Assembly: GCF_910594005.1 (NCBI RefSeq)
Contig: NC_057818.1
Coordinates: 7,931,501 to 7,995,500 of the forward strand
Direction of reading: 5' to 3'
Source of the DNA: Cervus elaphus
Lineage: Eukaryota > Chordata > Mammalia > Artiodactyla > Cervidae
DNA: 64,000 bases
A model generated the notes under the pieces. The model was not told where the DNA came from and did not search any database. It worked only from the letters and a program-made list of their open reading frames with translations. Positions 12,086-23,882 of this stretch are shown here, piece after piece. The translations under genes and the position numbers were made by a program. Numbering within the stretch: position 1 is the stretch's first letter; the number at the start of each line of letters is the position of its first letter.

Positions 12086-13289
12086 TAGATATAGAAAGCT
12101 CCATCTGTTCAATCCTTCTGGCTGCATCTTCTAAGAATTCCTGGTCTGCTTCAGAGTAACTGCAGTGTTCCAAAGATAGGGTGCTTTCATATCTAGTGCT
12201 CTGCTTGGGTGGTAGAATATTCTTACCAAGAGAATGTGGTCCACTGACTGTTTAGTTTCTAGTTCTGTTTTCCTCTCTTTTCTCTCTCTTGAATAACAGG
12301 AGCTTCACGTTAGTGTTTAATATGTCCTTAAGTGCTTCACTTAAAACATAATGTCAGTGTCACACACAGCTGTTTAGGAACTTGAATATTATGTTTCCCG
12401 TTTGTTGTACAAGACCTTCATGGGAAATGAGCTTCTGTCTGATCCCTGAGAGGTAAATGCAGTTGTGGAAAGAATCAGTGCCCCAAATCTGCCGCTGTCT
12501 CAGCAGTATTCTTGAAGTCCTGGTGGCCTGTGTGCAGAAGCACCAGAAGAGCCATAATCCCACAGTAAGAGTTGTGTGTTTGTTTTTTAATTCCAAAGGT
12601 GCAAAGTTAAGTTCAGAAATATTAATAGGAAATTAAAAACTTGTCCATAGGCTACGGAAGCAGTGTTTATGGCTTGGACTGGGCTGGTGATGAAATACAT
12701 GAACCCACGACGTTTCTCCATATTTATATTTTCACTAGTGCCTAGTGTGAAGGGGAGTGTTAGCCAATCCCTCCTCCTTCCCGGGCACACCTTGGCACTC
12801 TTTCCCATCCTCCCTGGCTGTAGCACCTGGCTGATTAACTGCATCCTAATTTATGCAGTTCATGCACACTGTTGGCCCGCCTCTCCAGTCTGGACCAGTG
12901 GAATCCTCCAGACGTGCGGTCCTCCACATCGGCTGTTTTTCCCTCGGTCTAGTTCAGGAGAAGGCGACACTCAGGGTGATCTTAGAATCGGAGGCGAAAG
13001 AGGGTCTTCCTGTTTGTTTCCCTGAATGACTGAGGAACAGACCTCCCCTCTCCTTGAGTTTGAACCATTTTATGTCTGTTACTCAATCCTTCTCTCGCTC
13101 TTGAGGGGTTGGGTGTGGCCAGGCCCCATGAATCCCATGCACGTTTGAGTGGCAAGAGGCCGGGCAGTCCCAACCTCGGGTTTATTGCCTTCCCAAGGTC
13201 TGTAACAGAGATGTGTGTGAGCTGTCTGCAGACATTTTAGCAAGCAGTGTAGAACTTAAGCAGATGAGGTTAAGTACCCTGTTTTATTA
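12086..13289. other. Intronic sequence, no gene
   Basis: No repeat or gene was recognised. Open frames of 60-120 codons on both strands lack domains. Confidence 0.45.
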
Positions 13290-13385
13290 CGTGTTGATTT
13301 GGGCTGGAATTACAGCAGAGGTAAAGCGACCCGCCCTAGGTCACGCCGATTGGAAGCAAAGATCTGAGATGCGAATCCAGGGCCT
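13290..13385 (+). repeat. MIR remnant
   Basis: The motif order 'cagcagaggtaaagcgacc', 'ctaggtcacgcc' and 'gatgcgaatccaggg' follows the MIR core and tail in sense. It abuts a Bov-tA fragment that begins at 13386. Confidence 0.55.
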
Positions 13386-13480
13386 GGCAACCCACTCCAG
13401 GACTCCTGCCTGGAGAGTCCCCGTGGACAGCGGAGCCCGGCGGGCTGCAGTCCGTGGGGTCGCAGCAGTCAGCATGGCAC
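13386..13480 (+). repeat. Bov-tA 3' fragment
   Basis: Sense BovA body only: 'ctggcaacccactccagg', 'cctggagagtccc', 'gcccggcgggctgcagtcc', 'ggggtcgca'. The tRNA head is missing, so the copy is 5' truncated or joined into the MIR by deletion. Confidence 0.85.
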
Positions 13481-14400
13481 GGCACGGGCTAGGTTTTATT
13501 TTCTCCACTGGCCCTTAGAAGATGCGCGTCTGGTGGTTGTCACTCCATTGCTTATGGAAAAGCAGGGGCGCTCACACTGCTGTACTCAGTTCAGCAGGGA
13601 ACAGTCTCTGAGAAGTTCGAAGGCTTTGGGGGAATCTCTAGGCTTGAACACAAGGTCCAGAAAAGAGAGGCTGGTGGCTCAACATGCATCTCCACTCAGA
13701 GAGAGAGAGAGGAGCTCAGTAATTTATAGGTTGACATTTTCCTTGGGTCCTCATAATACTTGTTTATTAGAGATAATTTGCTTAAGCGTGTGCAAGGTGG
13801 AAGGTCACGCACGAGAGGTTTTTATTAGTTGTGTACTGAATGGATCAATAGTAATTTGAATACCATAAATCTGTCCCGTTAACAGGTTTATTTCTTCATC
13901 AGATATTAATTCCAGAGGTTTTCGCCTGCTCCGGCGCTGAGGGAAACCGTGCCGTGCAGACGCCGCTGCCTCTGTAATCAGGTCCAGCTGCCGTCTGCCT
14001 GCGCCTGGGCATGGGGCCTTGGTGCGGGACGGCAGGCTGGCCCCCGGGGAGGGGGGACCGTCCATCCGGCCAGCTCTGAGTCTGCTTCTCCTCTTTCCTT
14101 CTTCCCTCTCCTCACCCCTCCGTCCCTGTCTTCTGTGTGTATTCACCCATCCAGCATCTGTTTATTAATTAGGATTAGGGAAAGTCATATGGATACCCAT
14201 GATGGAAAACTTGGAAATTCCAAAATAAAAATATCTTAATAATTCCAGCCCTGCATAGTTGCAGTTGTTGCATATGGAAACACTTCTCTCTAGTGTTTTT
14301 CCTCATCCCAGGCATGTGCATTTTAATACAGTGGAGATAATACTGTGCATCTTGATTTTTTTTCTTAACATGTTAGACTTTTTTTTTTTTTGCATCACTA
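13481..14400. other. Intronic sequence, no gene
   Basis: Contains a short GA repeat at about 13698-13711 and a GC-rich part at 13925-14060. Overlapping open frames on both strands at 13805-14239 have no domain. Confidence 0.45.
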
Positions 14401-15290
14401 ATTTGGCACATGCTCATTGAAGCAAGTCCATATGGAGATGCTTTTTAAAAAGCTGATGCTATCCACTCATCCCTGTCCCTTTGGCCAAGTGGTTACTGTG
14501 GACCTTCTGTGCCCAAGCAAATACACAGAATGTTTATGTATTTGTTGGGGTGGAGTCTGTGTGTGTGAATCCGATAACACTTTGCCCATTATTTAGAAAC
14601 TTGCCTTGTTCTGTTAACAAATATTTGGAACACATATACATGAAAGTTTTTGTGTTTTTTTTAATGATTGCATACAACACTGCACTGTGGAATGCCGCCG
14701 CTGCTAAGTCGCTTCAGTCGTGTCCGACTCCATGCGACCCCATAGACGGCAGCCCACCAGGCCCCCCCGTCCCTGGGATTCTCCAGGCACCCCCGTCCCT
14801 GGGATTCTCCAGGCAAGAACACTGGAGTGGGTTGCCATTTCCTTCTCCAATGCATGAAAGTGAAAAGTGAAAGCGGAGTCGCTCAGTCGTGTCCGACTCT
14901 TCGCGACCCCATGGACTGCAGCCTACCAGGCTCCTCCGTCCATGGGATTTTCCAGGCTCCTCCGTCCATGGGATTTTCCAGGCAAGAGTACTGGAGCAGG
15001 GTGCCATTGACTTCTCCGTGCTGTGGAATAGCCCTGATTTATTCTAGCATTGTCTTACTGATGGACACTCCAGTTCTTTTGAGTTTTGTTATCTTTCTTG
15101 TTTTAGCCATTATAAATACTACAGTGATAAATAATCTTATGGATATTATCTAATATCCTGCTGGTTTTAATATTGTTGGATAGATTCCAGAATTGGCACT
15201 TCTGGGTTAAAGGTCTCATGATGTCATTTGGGATCCTGTGTTTTTACCTCACGTTATATATACAAGAGCATCTTCCTACATTAATGAAAC
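14401..15290 (-). repeat. Old LINE remnant split by a BOV-A2
   Basis: Sequence on both sides of the SINE (to 14693 and from 15019) resembles an old L1M-type 3' region in reverse: 'tctgttaacaaatatttgg' and 'ttagccattataaatact', then 'gatagattccagaattggc'. The flanks repeat 'tgtggaat' (14686 and 15022), a plausible target duplication of the SINE. The family is uncertain. Confidence 0.5.
14694..15018 (-). repeat. BOV-A2 dimeric SINE with a 26-bp duplication in each monomer
   Basis: Two BovA monomers in tandem, each with 'cagtcgtgtccgactc', 'gcgaccccat' and 'gggattctccagg' or 'gggattttccagg' landmarks, linked by 'gcatgaaagtgaaaagtga'. In the first monomer 14761-14786 is repeated at 14787-14812. 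In the second, 14930-14955 is repeated exactly at 14956-14981. Both duplications sit at the same place in the monomer. The strand is given relative to the Bov-tA copies in this window. Confidence 0.95.
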
Positions 15291-16242
15291 TCTTTGTAAG
15301 CAATTAAAAAAAAAAAAAACGGTTGGGAAAGCCTCCCATGAGGGAGGCTTAGCGAGATTTATTCACCATTCCTCCTGTCTGAACCTTTGAGGGGCATCCA
15401 GCTGTGTGCCTTTATAAATGATGCTGAGAGGAACATCTTTCTGTGTGGGTCTGGGCCGTCCCCTGGATTCACACAGGGGTCCTAGAAGTGGGGTCACTGA
15501 GTCAAAGGTTATGACGAAAGGCCAGGCCTTGTAAATGGCTGGCTGGAAAGCGTCCCCCTGCAGGTTTATATTGCACACCTCCTCCCCAGGCGGCCTCGGC
15601 GCTTCACAGACCACAGCAGGAACCCTCAGAACCGTCCTGCCCCCGGCGGGGGGAAAGCCGTGTCATTACTAATATATCAGTTGACAGACAGTGTTCCTTT
15701 GAAAGCTCCATCTAACCCGGCCCCAGCCCCTTGGAGAACCTGGTCACAGTCCTGGGGCGTCTCGGGGCTCAAGCCCCTCGGGGAACCTCCGCTGACGTCA
15801 TCCCTGCCCTGGAGTGGTCTCTGCCCACACCCACAGCGGGAGATCGGAGAGCTTTACTTTGGGGGTTTGGGGCGGGCTTCTTGGGTCCGGCTCTGCTTCC
15901 CTCGCCCTCACGTGGCGCCTGGGGGTGCGCCGTGGGCCGATTGCACTGGGGCTACCCGCGGGACGGTCCCGCTCGTCGAGGGGGTTGGGTCCCGAGTGCC
16001 GGCATCACACCAGTCACTGACAGAGCGTGGTTCCCGTGTCAGCCTGCTCCGCCTGCTCACACTTCCTCCCTTAATCCCATCTTACATTCCAGCGTGCGGT
16101 CTCCTCCTCCTCTGCCTGCCTTAACTGTGCCGTCTTGTGTGTGTGCTTTTGCCATAAGGTCTCTGTGATAACACAGTGATTCCTCAGCTGGCGTTGGAAA
16201 AGGCGGGAAGGAGGGACAGGAAATAGAAAGGCGGTTGCTTTT
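15291..16242. other. Intronic sequence with a CpG-rich part
   Basis: A perfect 9-bp-arm hairpin is at 15329-15337 and 15342-15350 after a 14-base A-run. 15361-15520 looks like another old LINE remnant. 15740-16040 is GC- and CpG-rich and holds a palindromic TGACGTCA at 15793-15800. Open frames in this part overlap in several frames and have no domain. Confidence 0.5.
15793..15800. promoter_or_regulatory. Perfect CRE (TGACGTCA) in a CpG-rich stretch
   Basis: The eight-base palindrome is the consensus CREB/ATF site. With its flank GC before it, it also matches ten of the fourteen positions of a CRE-type Maf recognition element. Function is inference from sequence and setting only. Confidence 0.35.
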
Positions 16243-16402
16243 TGTTTGTTTAAATATTGGCTTCTTAATTTGGCTGCCCTGGGTCTCAGTTGCAGCCTGT
16301 GGGATCTAGTCCCTCAGTAGGGACTGAACCTGGGTGCCCCACCCCCAGCCCCACCGTACTGGGAGCTCAGAGCCGGAGCCGCTGGACCACGAGGGGTGTC
16401 CC
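16243..16402 (-). repeat. CHR-type tRNA-Glu SINE
   Basis: Reverse-complement CHR copy with 'gtgggatctagtccctcag', 'gggactgaacctgggtgcc' and 'gaggggtgtccc' as the complement of the head. Flanking 'ggcggttg' (16231) and 'ggcgggcg' (16405) may be the target duplication. Confidence 0.8.
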
Positions 16403-16439
16403 ACGGCGGGCGTTTGGTAACACAGTAACAGTGATGGTT

Positions 16440-16600
16440 AAAAGCCGGGATTCTGAAGCCAGAAGCCCTCGGTTCAAGTTCTGACACCGCTCCGTATAGG
16501 CTCGTGACCTTGGGCACGTTACTAACGTCTTTATGCCTGTCTTTTACTATAAATAGGGGATAATTGTGCCTCCTACTATGTACTTCTGATATGAGGAGTA
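16440..16600 (-). repeat. MIR SINE
   Basis: Reverse-complement MIR: 'gattctgaagccagaagcc', 'ggttcaagttctgac', 'gtgaccttgggcacgttac' and 'ataggggataattgtgcc' appear in the expected reverse order. Confidence 0.75.
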
Positions 16601-16620
16601 TCTGAGTCACTTGTACTGTA

Positions 16621-16641
16621 TGTGTGTGTGTGTGTGTGTGT
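16621..16641. repeat. (TG)n microsatellite
   Basis: About ten perfect TG units, followed by an interrupted 'cacgtgtgtg'. Confidence 0.95.
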
Positions 16642-17621
16642 CTGCACGTGTGTGTTTTCTCCATGGCTCCTTCCAGGCAAAGGGATATTCCACACAGGCC
16701 TTCTGGGCTGGTGAGGATAACCAGAAAGCAGACTGGGGCACTTTCAGAGCAGAAGGATTCCGGTTCGGACACGCCCAGCAGGCAGGTGGGCACAGCAGCC
16801 CTAATCTGGTGCTCTGCACCCCCTGCCACCCCGGGGACCCGAGAGGGCACACAGCCTCCTGGCACCTCGGTGACTCACGTCTGACCTGGAGAATGTTCTG
16901 CGCTTCCCAGAAGGGCTTTTCCCAGGAGAGTGGGGGTGTAGAAACACAAAGAGTGCAGACCGGGCTTGGAGGAGGAGCGGTGAGTGGCAGTCGGGGTAGC
17001 TTCTTCCCCCAGCTCATCTGCCTCTGACCTCCCTGTGTCCGTGGCGACCACAGCAGTTCCAGAGGGAGGTGATGAGACGCGTCCATCCGCAAAGGATCCA
17101 AAAACTGTTATGTGTTTGGAGGCCTGGTTGGCTGTCAGGGCTTTCCTTGAAACATCAGACTTTAGGGAGCCGTGAGGTTTGATGTGTGCCCAGCACTGAC
17201 GATTCAACATTTATGCCGGTTCGTAACAATCAGGGAACATGAAAATAATTCCATGTACCCCCACCTTCTGGTCCTTTCTTGATTCTGGAGACTCAGAGAT
17301 AAGAAAACTGTGGATGGAGTTTACTGAAGGATTAAACTGGGCATAGCTGGGGGGCAGGGACCGCCTCCTGTCTGTGAATCTAGGGAAAGAATTGGTTATT
17401 TTTCCCAAATTCTGAATATTTGTCGTTAGAATCAGAGTCAGCGGTGTGGCCACTGTCGGGCCACTGAACCAGAGGGGGGAGTTGCCCCGTCTAATCCCGC
17501 CACCCCAGAGCCGAGATCTCAGCGTTGACAAGACGCCGGCACTGCCCTCTGCTTCATTATGCCTACTGCTTATTTACAGTGTGAAAGAAACAGGTTAACA
17601 GCATTACGTGTTTCCTGTGTT
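16642..17621. other. Intronic sequence, no gene
   Basis: GC-moderate unique DNA. Open frames of up to 180 codons occur on both strands over the same bases, which argues against any one being coding. No repeat was assigned. Confidence 0.5.
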
Positions 17622-17896
17622 AGCCTGGGCTGCGCTGGGTCTTCCTGGACGCGCACACTTTTCTCTAGGTGGGGTGAGCGGGCTCCTCATTGCGGTGGCT
17701 TCTCCTGCTGCAGAGCCGGGGCTCCAGGGTGTGCAGGCTTCGGTAGTTGCGGCTCCAGGCTCTAGAGCCCTGGCTCAGTAGCTGTGGCTACGGGCTTAGT
17801 TGCTCTGGGCACGCGGGGTCTTCCCGGACCAGGGATTAAACAGGTGTCCCTGCGTTGGCAGGCAGATTCCTAACCACTCGACCATCAGGAAAGTCT
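17622..17896 (-). repeat. Long CHR-type SINE (CHR-1-like)
   Basis: Reverse complement of the longer CHR form. The body carries 'cggtagttgcggctcc', 'ctcagtagctgtggc' and 'tagttgctctgggcacg', and the head complement 'ccaccatcagggaagtc'-like sequence lies at 17872-17896. Confidence 0.85.
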
Positions 17897-19115
17897 CAGT
17901 GTTAAATTTTTGTTGATAATAGTTTCAAAGTGGGAGGCACTTCCCCTTAAATCTTTTTCTTTTTCTTATGCACGTTCCCCGTGCATTAAAGGGGCTGTGA
18001 TTCCCGAATCAGCCAAGCCGCCTCTGTCACCCAGGTGGCCTCAGTGTGGACAGAGCTTGCCGCACAGGCTTTACGTCACAGACACACGCATTCATCTTCA
18101 GCGGCCGGGGTCCAAGCGGCAGGGAGGCCCTTTCATCAAACACCTGCCGATGAGCGTCTGGCAGATCCCATCCGGGGACCCGTCATAGATTCCCGTCTCT
18201 GTCATCTCAGGAGCAGAGGAGGTGGCAGGTGAAAGGGAGTCGGGAGAGAAATGAGGGGTGAGGGTGAATGGGGGTGTGCACAGATCACGGGGTGGACTGC
18301 CTCGGACACTGCCGAAGTCACATAAAGGAGACAGATCCGGTCCTGGGACACCTGAGGCCTGCCAGCAGGAAACATGTGGGAAGACATCAATCTGGAAGAG
18401 ATGCCCTGTGTGCGTGCGCGCTATTACTGTCCGCTGGCCTTGATGAGGCTCATTCGGAACGCTCTGTGCTCTGTCCTCACAGGGCCCATGCGGTCACACA
18501 CTGACATCAGGCGTTTCTGCAGCGTGGCTCTGGTCGTGAGCGCGCCTCCAGGACAGGCAGGCCTCGTCTCACTGTGTCTCAGAGATGCTGCCTTTTTACA
18601 CGGTGAAGCTTGGTGGCAACTCTGCACCGAGCCAGTCCACTCGTGCCTTTCCTCCACCAGCGTGGGCTCTCTCCACGTGTCTCTGTGACATTTTGGTAAT
18701 TCTCTCGTTATCTCTAGCCCTCCACCAGCAGAAAGATTATGACCAGCTCTACCGAGGCTCAGGTGATGGTTTGCGAGTCTCGACCGTAAAGACTTTTTTA
18801 ACTAAGATGTGTTCATTGCTCTTTTAGATGTAACACTAATGCACGCTTAATACAGTAGAGTGTAAGCATTACTTTTAAATGCACTGGGAAAGTGAAAACT
18901 TCACATGACTCACTCTGTTTTGAGGCTTGCTTTCTCGTGGTGGTCTGGAGCTGGGCACAGAGTGTCTCTGAGGTCTGCCTGGCGACCTGCAGGGCTCTGC
19001 GGACTTATTTGGGATTGATAGATAGGGACCTGAGCTGGATGATGGCGTGACAGTGAAGTGTTATTTCCTGAGGCTGCTGTAATAAAGTGGGCAAACCGGC
19101 TGTCTTTTTAAAAAC
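17897..19115. other. Intronic sequence, no gene
   Basis: No repeat family or gene was recognised. Open frames on both strands at 18200-18700 overlap one another and have no domain. Confidence 0.45.
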
Positions 19116-19160
19116 AAAAAAAAAACCACCTTTATTTATTTATTTGACTGCACTGGATCT
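19116..19160 (-). repeat. CHR SINE tail fragment
   Basis: The motif 'tttatttatttatttgactg' and 'ctggatcttagtta' match the tail half of a reverse CHR SINE, cut off shortly before the next SINE. Confidence 0.6.
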
Positions 19161-19202
19161 TAGTTATCATGAAAGCTAAATGAACTTATCTATTACAGTT
19201 AT

Positions 19203-19335
19203 TTGGAGAAGGAAATGGCAACCCACTCCAGTACTCTTGCCTGGAAAATCCCATGGATAGAGGAGCCTGGTAGGCTACAGTCCATGGGGTCGCAAAGAGT
19301 CGGACACGACTGAGCGACCTTACTTACTTACTTAT
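19203..19335 (+). repeat. BovA/Bov-tA 3' copy with an ACTT tail
   Basis: Sense BovA body from 'tggagaaggaaatggcaacc' to 'cggacacgactgagcg', ending in an ACTT-type simple tail at 19318-19335. Low divergence from the remembered consensus suggests a younger copy. The tRNA head is absent. Confidence 0.9.
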
Positions 19336-19839
19336 TGTAGTTATTACTGCTGGAAATAATATTTTACCACCCCTCCCCAACATGGATTTGACAAGTCTTT
19401 TTTTTTAACAAATCTTTTATGATATACCTCCAGAGGGCAAAGTACTCAAAACCTACTCCTTTGTCTTACACTTCTGAAAACAGACAAAAAGAATCATTTT
19501 GAATGACTTCTGAGCTGGGAGTCCCCTCGGAGCATCAGCCACGGGCGCAACAGCGTGTCACGGATCCTGGTCCTCCCTGCCTCTGCTGGCCCATCGTCTG
19601 CCCTGCACGCTGAGCGGCAGGCTGTGTTCTTGACACACCCCTTCTCCCCACCTCTGTGTCACTCTGCCCACTCCTCCCAGAAGCTGCTGACAGTCCCCTC
19701 GGATTTCAGCACCGTATCCCAAGTGATCTTTCAGCCACTGATTCCTCCCCAACATGCTGGCCTAGGGTCACTTTTTTTCCTCCTCTCTTTCCCGCAGCGT
19801 GCCTCGGAGGGAAACCCAAGGATTTGTCTTGTTTTTGTT

Positions 19840-20542
19840 TTAATCATTTTTCGGAAGTATAGTTGACGTACAATGTTGTGTTAGTTTCTGCTGCATAGCT
19901 GAGTGATTGAGTCACACCTATATATGTTCCTTTTTTGTTAATTTTCATGGCCATTTATGGTTTGATCACAGGGTACTGAGCATAGTTCCCTGTGCTATAC
20001 AGTAGAGCCTTGTTGTTTATCCATTCTCTGTACAACCGCTCACGCCTGCTGACCCCACCGCCTCTCTGGTTGGCAGCCCCCAGCTTGCTCTCTGAGTCCC
20101 TGACACTGTTTCCGTTCTGTAGACAGGTCCATCTGTGTCACGTTTGAGACTCCAGGTGTAAGTGATGTCCTCTGATGTTTGTCTTTGTCTCTCTGACTTC
20201 ACTCAGTGTGATAATCTCTAGCTGCAGCCATGTTGCTGCAAGGGGCGTCGCCTTTTTTATGGCTGAGTAATATTCCATCACGCATGTATACCACGTCTTC
20301 TTTACCCATTCCCCTGTCTGTGGACATTTAGGTTGTTCCCGTGTCTTGGCTGCTGTCAACAGTACTACTGTGAACATAGGGCTGCCTGGGTCTTTCTGAA
20401 TTATAGTTTTGTCTGGATATACCCCAGGCGTGGGATTGCTGGGTCATTCGGTGATTCTATGTTTAGTCTTTGGAGGAAGCTCCATACTGTTTCCCACAGT
20501 GCTTGCACCAGCTTACCTTCCCACCAACAGTGTAGGAGGGGA
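19840..20542 (-). repeat. L1 3' end fragment
   Basis: Reverse-complement L1 3' region with 'agtatagttgacgtacaatg' at the left, 'gactccaggtgtaagtgat' in the middle, 'ggctgagtaatattccatc' near 20262 and 'cttcccaccaacagtgt' at the right. Its complement encodes scraps of ORF2 C-terminus, with frame breaks. Antisense to WWOX. Confidence 0.9.
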
Positions 20543-22084
20543 AACCCAAGTTTTGAACTTGACAAGCAGAAAAGGAGGAGAAACGGTGAGCTGGGCGCAG
20601 TGACATCTGTGGTGAAAATGGAAGCACCCACTTTTGCCCTCGGTCCCCAGGAAAAAGTGTCCAGTGGAGGCAGGCGTTCCGACCGGCCCTGGGTTTGTGG
20701 CCTGAGACACAGCCTCGTTAGGGTGCCCTCTCCCCTGTGGTAGCCGTGTGTGTTCCCCAGATGCCCTGGATTTCCTGGAGAAGAGTCCCACCCTTGCTTT
20801 CTGGCAGCTTATCTGGATGGGCCCCGAGCTGAGCGCCCTTCCGTATAGAAACTCCAGATGCCTAACTGGACTGCCTCAGAGAACTGTTCTCCTGTTGTTT
20901 TGCCTCATTTCTACACTTGTGAAATCCAACTTGCCGTTCGATGTTTATAGCAATGCAGCCTCCGAAGCCATCTGGTGCTGGGCAGGAGTGTGCCCGCCTG
21001 GGTCTTCCAGCCTCTCAGCACCAAGGCCTGAGGTCTCCATCCCACAAGCGAGTCGCCGCCTCTATTTCCAGATTCTCCCCCAGATCCACGCGGCTCTCTG
21101 GAGCCACTGTCAGAGTCAGCATTTGCTTTCTCTGGGCCCCTCAGGCCCTCGCACTTTTCACTTCTGTTGTTCCTTTCCTCTCCCAGTGACAAGGTAAGCT
21201 GGAGGCATTAGTATTCACACTCGGGTGTGCACGACCCAGCCAGCCTGCACCAGAGGGAAAATATTATTTCTCATAAATGCTCAATAATGATAGTCTTTAT
21301 TGCATCCAAATCTATATTGTGACACATAGTGGAAAGCTGTTGGATTCTACGTGCAAGAGTTGACAAAGGCCTGCAGGTGAGAAAGGAAAGGGACAAAAAA
21401 AATTGTGTGTGTGTTATATTCGGAGAGAGAATTTTCTCCATAAACATAGGGCAAGAGATGAGACCAGGGAATCCCCTGGAGGTCCAGTGGTTAAGACTGC
21501 GTGGTCCCAATGCATGTTCTGTGTCCAAAAACAGAGAGAGAGACATGCCGCTGGGGCACTAGACTCTTGTGGGCCAGGGTGGTTCCTCATTTTCCACAAT
21601 ACAACTTTCTAGGAAATGGAGCGTGCTGAAAAGGCATCTAGTAGGAAAGGATCTGTCTCCGGGAATGACTAGAGTAATCCCAGTTCCAGTCTAAGGGGAT
21701 GGCCACGTGCCTCCGACATCTGACGTGAAACAGGAAGATGAAGATGGTGAGTGAGAAAGGCCCTTGGAGCCTGCTGCTCTGACTCGCTTGGCTCTGCTGA
21801 CACTTTAGGTCTAGAAAACTGTTACCTGCCCCCTCCACGCCACCCGACCCCCAGGGGTGGGGAGATGAGTCTTTGGCATTTTGCAGTCGATCAGATCTGA
21901 GTGATTTTCCTCGGAAATTGAGCTCTTTAAAAAGCGTCCAGGGGTGACATTCTCTCTTTAGCTTTAGGACACAGACCCCGAGCAAGGTGACAAAAGAAGA
22001 TAAAGACGTACTCTGTTGGGGGCGTTAGATTATTTTATCTTCCCATGGAAATGATTTAATAGAAAGGTTTTTTTTTTTAAGTCT
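20543..22084. other. Intronic sequence with a CHR fragment
   Basis: 21467-21525 is the head of a sense CHR SINE ('ggaatcccctggaggtccag' then 'tggttaagactgcg'), cut short. The rest is unique-looking. The 149-codon frame at 20748-21197 has no domain and is opposed by another on the minus strand. Confidence 0.5.
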
Positions 22085-23430
22085 CTCTATATTTTTTTAT
22101 TTCTTAAATCATTTATATTAATTGGAGGCTAATTACAATATTATGGTGATTTTTGCCATACATCAACATGAATCAGTCGTGGGTGTACATGTGTCCCCCA
22201 TCCTGAACCCCCCTCCCACATCCCTCCCCATCCCATCCCTCTGGGTTGTCCCAGAGCACCGGCTTTGAGTGCCCTGCTTCATGTGTCAAACTGGGACTGG
22301 TCATCTGTTTCACATATGGTAATACACATGTTTCAGTGCTATTCTCTCAGATCATCCCACCCTCACCTTCTCCCAGAGTCCAACAGTCTGTTCTATACAT
22401 CTGTCTCTTTTGCTGCCTTGCATATAGGATGATCATTACTGTCTTTCTAAATTCCACATATATGCATTAATATACAGTATTGGTGTTTCTGTTTCTGACT
22501 TACTTCACTCTGTATAATAGGCTCCAGTTTCACCCACCTCATTAGAACTGACTCAAATGCGTTCTTTTTATAGCTGAGTAATACTCCATTGTGTATATAT
22601 ACCACAGCTTTCTTATCCATTCGTCTGCTGATGGGCATCTAGGTTGCTTCCATGTCCTGGCTGTTGTAAACAGTGCTGCAGTGAACATTGGGGTACACGT
22701 GTCTCTTTCAACTCTGGTTTCCTCGGTGTGTTTGCCCAACAGTGGGATTGCTGGGTCGTATGAAAGTTCTACTTCCAGTGTTTTCCACTGTTCTCCATAG
22801 TGGCTGTACCAGTTTGTATACCCACCAACAGTGTAAGAGGGTTCCCTTTTCTCCACACCCTCTCCAGCATTTATTGTTTGTAGACTTTTTCATGGCATCC
22901 ATTCTGACCAGTGTGAGATGGTACCTCATTGTGGTTTTGATTTGCATTTCTCTAATAACAAGTGATACTGAGCATCTTTTCATGTGTTTGTTAACCATCT
23001 GTATGTCTTCTCTAGCCATCTGTATGTCTTCTTTGGAGAAATGTCTGTTTAGCTCTTTGGCCCCCTTTTTGAATGGGTTGTTCATTTTTCTGGTGTTGAG
23101 CTTCATGAGCTGCTTGTATATTTTGGAGATTAATTCTTTGTCAGTTGCTTTGTTTGCTATTATTTTCTCCCATTCTGAAGGTTGCCTTTTCACCTTGCTT
23201 ATAGTTTCCTTTGTTGTGCAAAAGCTTTTAAATTTAACTAGGTCCCATTTGTTTATTTGTTTTTATTTCTGTTACCCTGGGGGATGGGTCATAGAGGATC
23301 TTCCTGTGATTTATGTCAGAGAGTGTTCTGCCTATGTTTTCCTAGTTTCTGGTCTTATATTTAGATCTTGAATCCATTTTGAGTTTATTTTTGTGTATGG
23401 TGTTAGGAAGTTTTCTAGTTTCATTCTTTT
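22085..23430 (-). pseudogene. Ruminant L1 3' part with broken ORF2 C-terminus
   Basis: The longest L1 piece in the window, about 1.35 kb, reverse oriented. The complement of 22708-23193 reads as the last third of an L1 ORF2 protein, with the family motif 'ANKATDKELISKIYKQL' near its start and 'HLTLVRMDAMKKS' later. The frame then shifts, and 22542-22856 continues it with 'YDPAIPLLGK' and 'YIYTMEYYSAIK'. 22085-22540 is 3'UTR. A 21-bp direct repeat ('atctgtatgtcttct' region) is at about 22998-23034. The endonuclease and reverse transcriptase core are absent, so it cannot move on its own. Confidence 0.93.
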
Positions 23431-23711
23431 TTTTTAATGGGAAAAAATGCACAGGAGTTACTGTGGAACCGTTAGGCAGGGATTCCTAACTGAGGTTTGT
23501 ATTTGCATTCCAAAGACCACAGGACTCCACTTGACAGGTCTGATATTCAAGCCTATGGCTGGAGGGCTTAGCAACACATTTCCTGGATTAAACTGGCATG
23601 GAAGTGCAGTCGAACATCAAGTCTATTTTGTCAAGAGAGGGAAATCATTTGGAAGATAAACTCTTTGGTATTGTTTCGATGATTAAGTCATTTGGTATCA
23701 GGTAGAACTGG

Positions 23712-23880
23712 GAGGGCAGATCATGGCCTCAGGCTAAATCCTGCCAGCTGTCTGTTTTTGTAAATAAAGTTTTATTGGCTCACAGCCACACGCGATTGTT
23801 AACACATCGTCCCTGGCTGCTTCTGCAACAGGTAGCCAGGCCGAGTGGCTGTAACCTTCCAGTGTTGCAGACCCCAGATG
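23712..23880 (-). repeat. hAT-family DNA transposon fragment
   Basis: 'tctgtttttgtaaataaag' followed by 'ttttattggctcacagcc' is the complement of the same hAT MER family found at 11829-12085. Both ends are degraded. Confidence 0.65.
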
Positions 23881-23882
23881 GT

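Noticed and set aside
22708..23193. 161-codon minus frame as a host gene
   Set aside because: The residues are the C-terminal part of L1 ORF2, so it belongs to the LINE.
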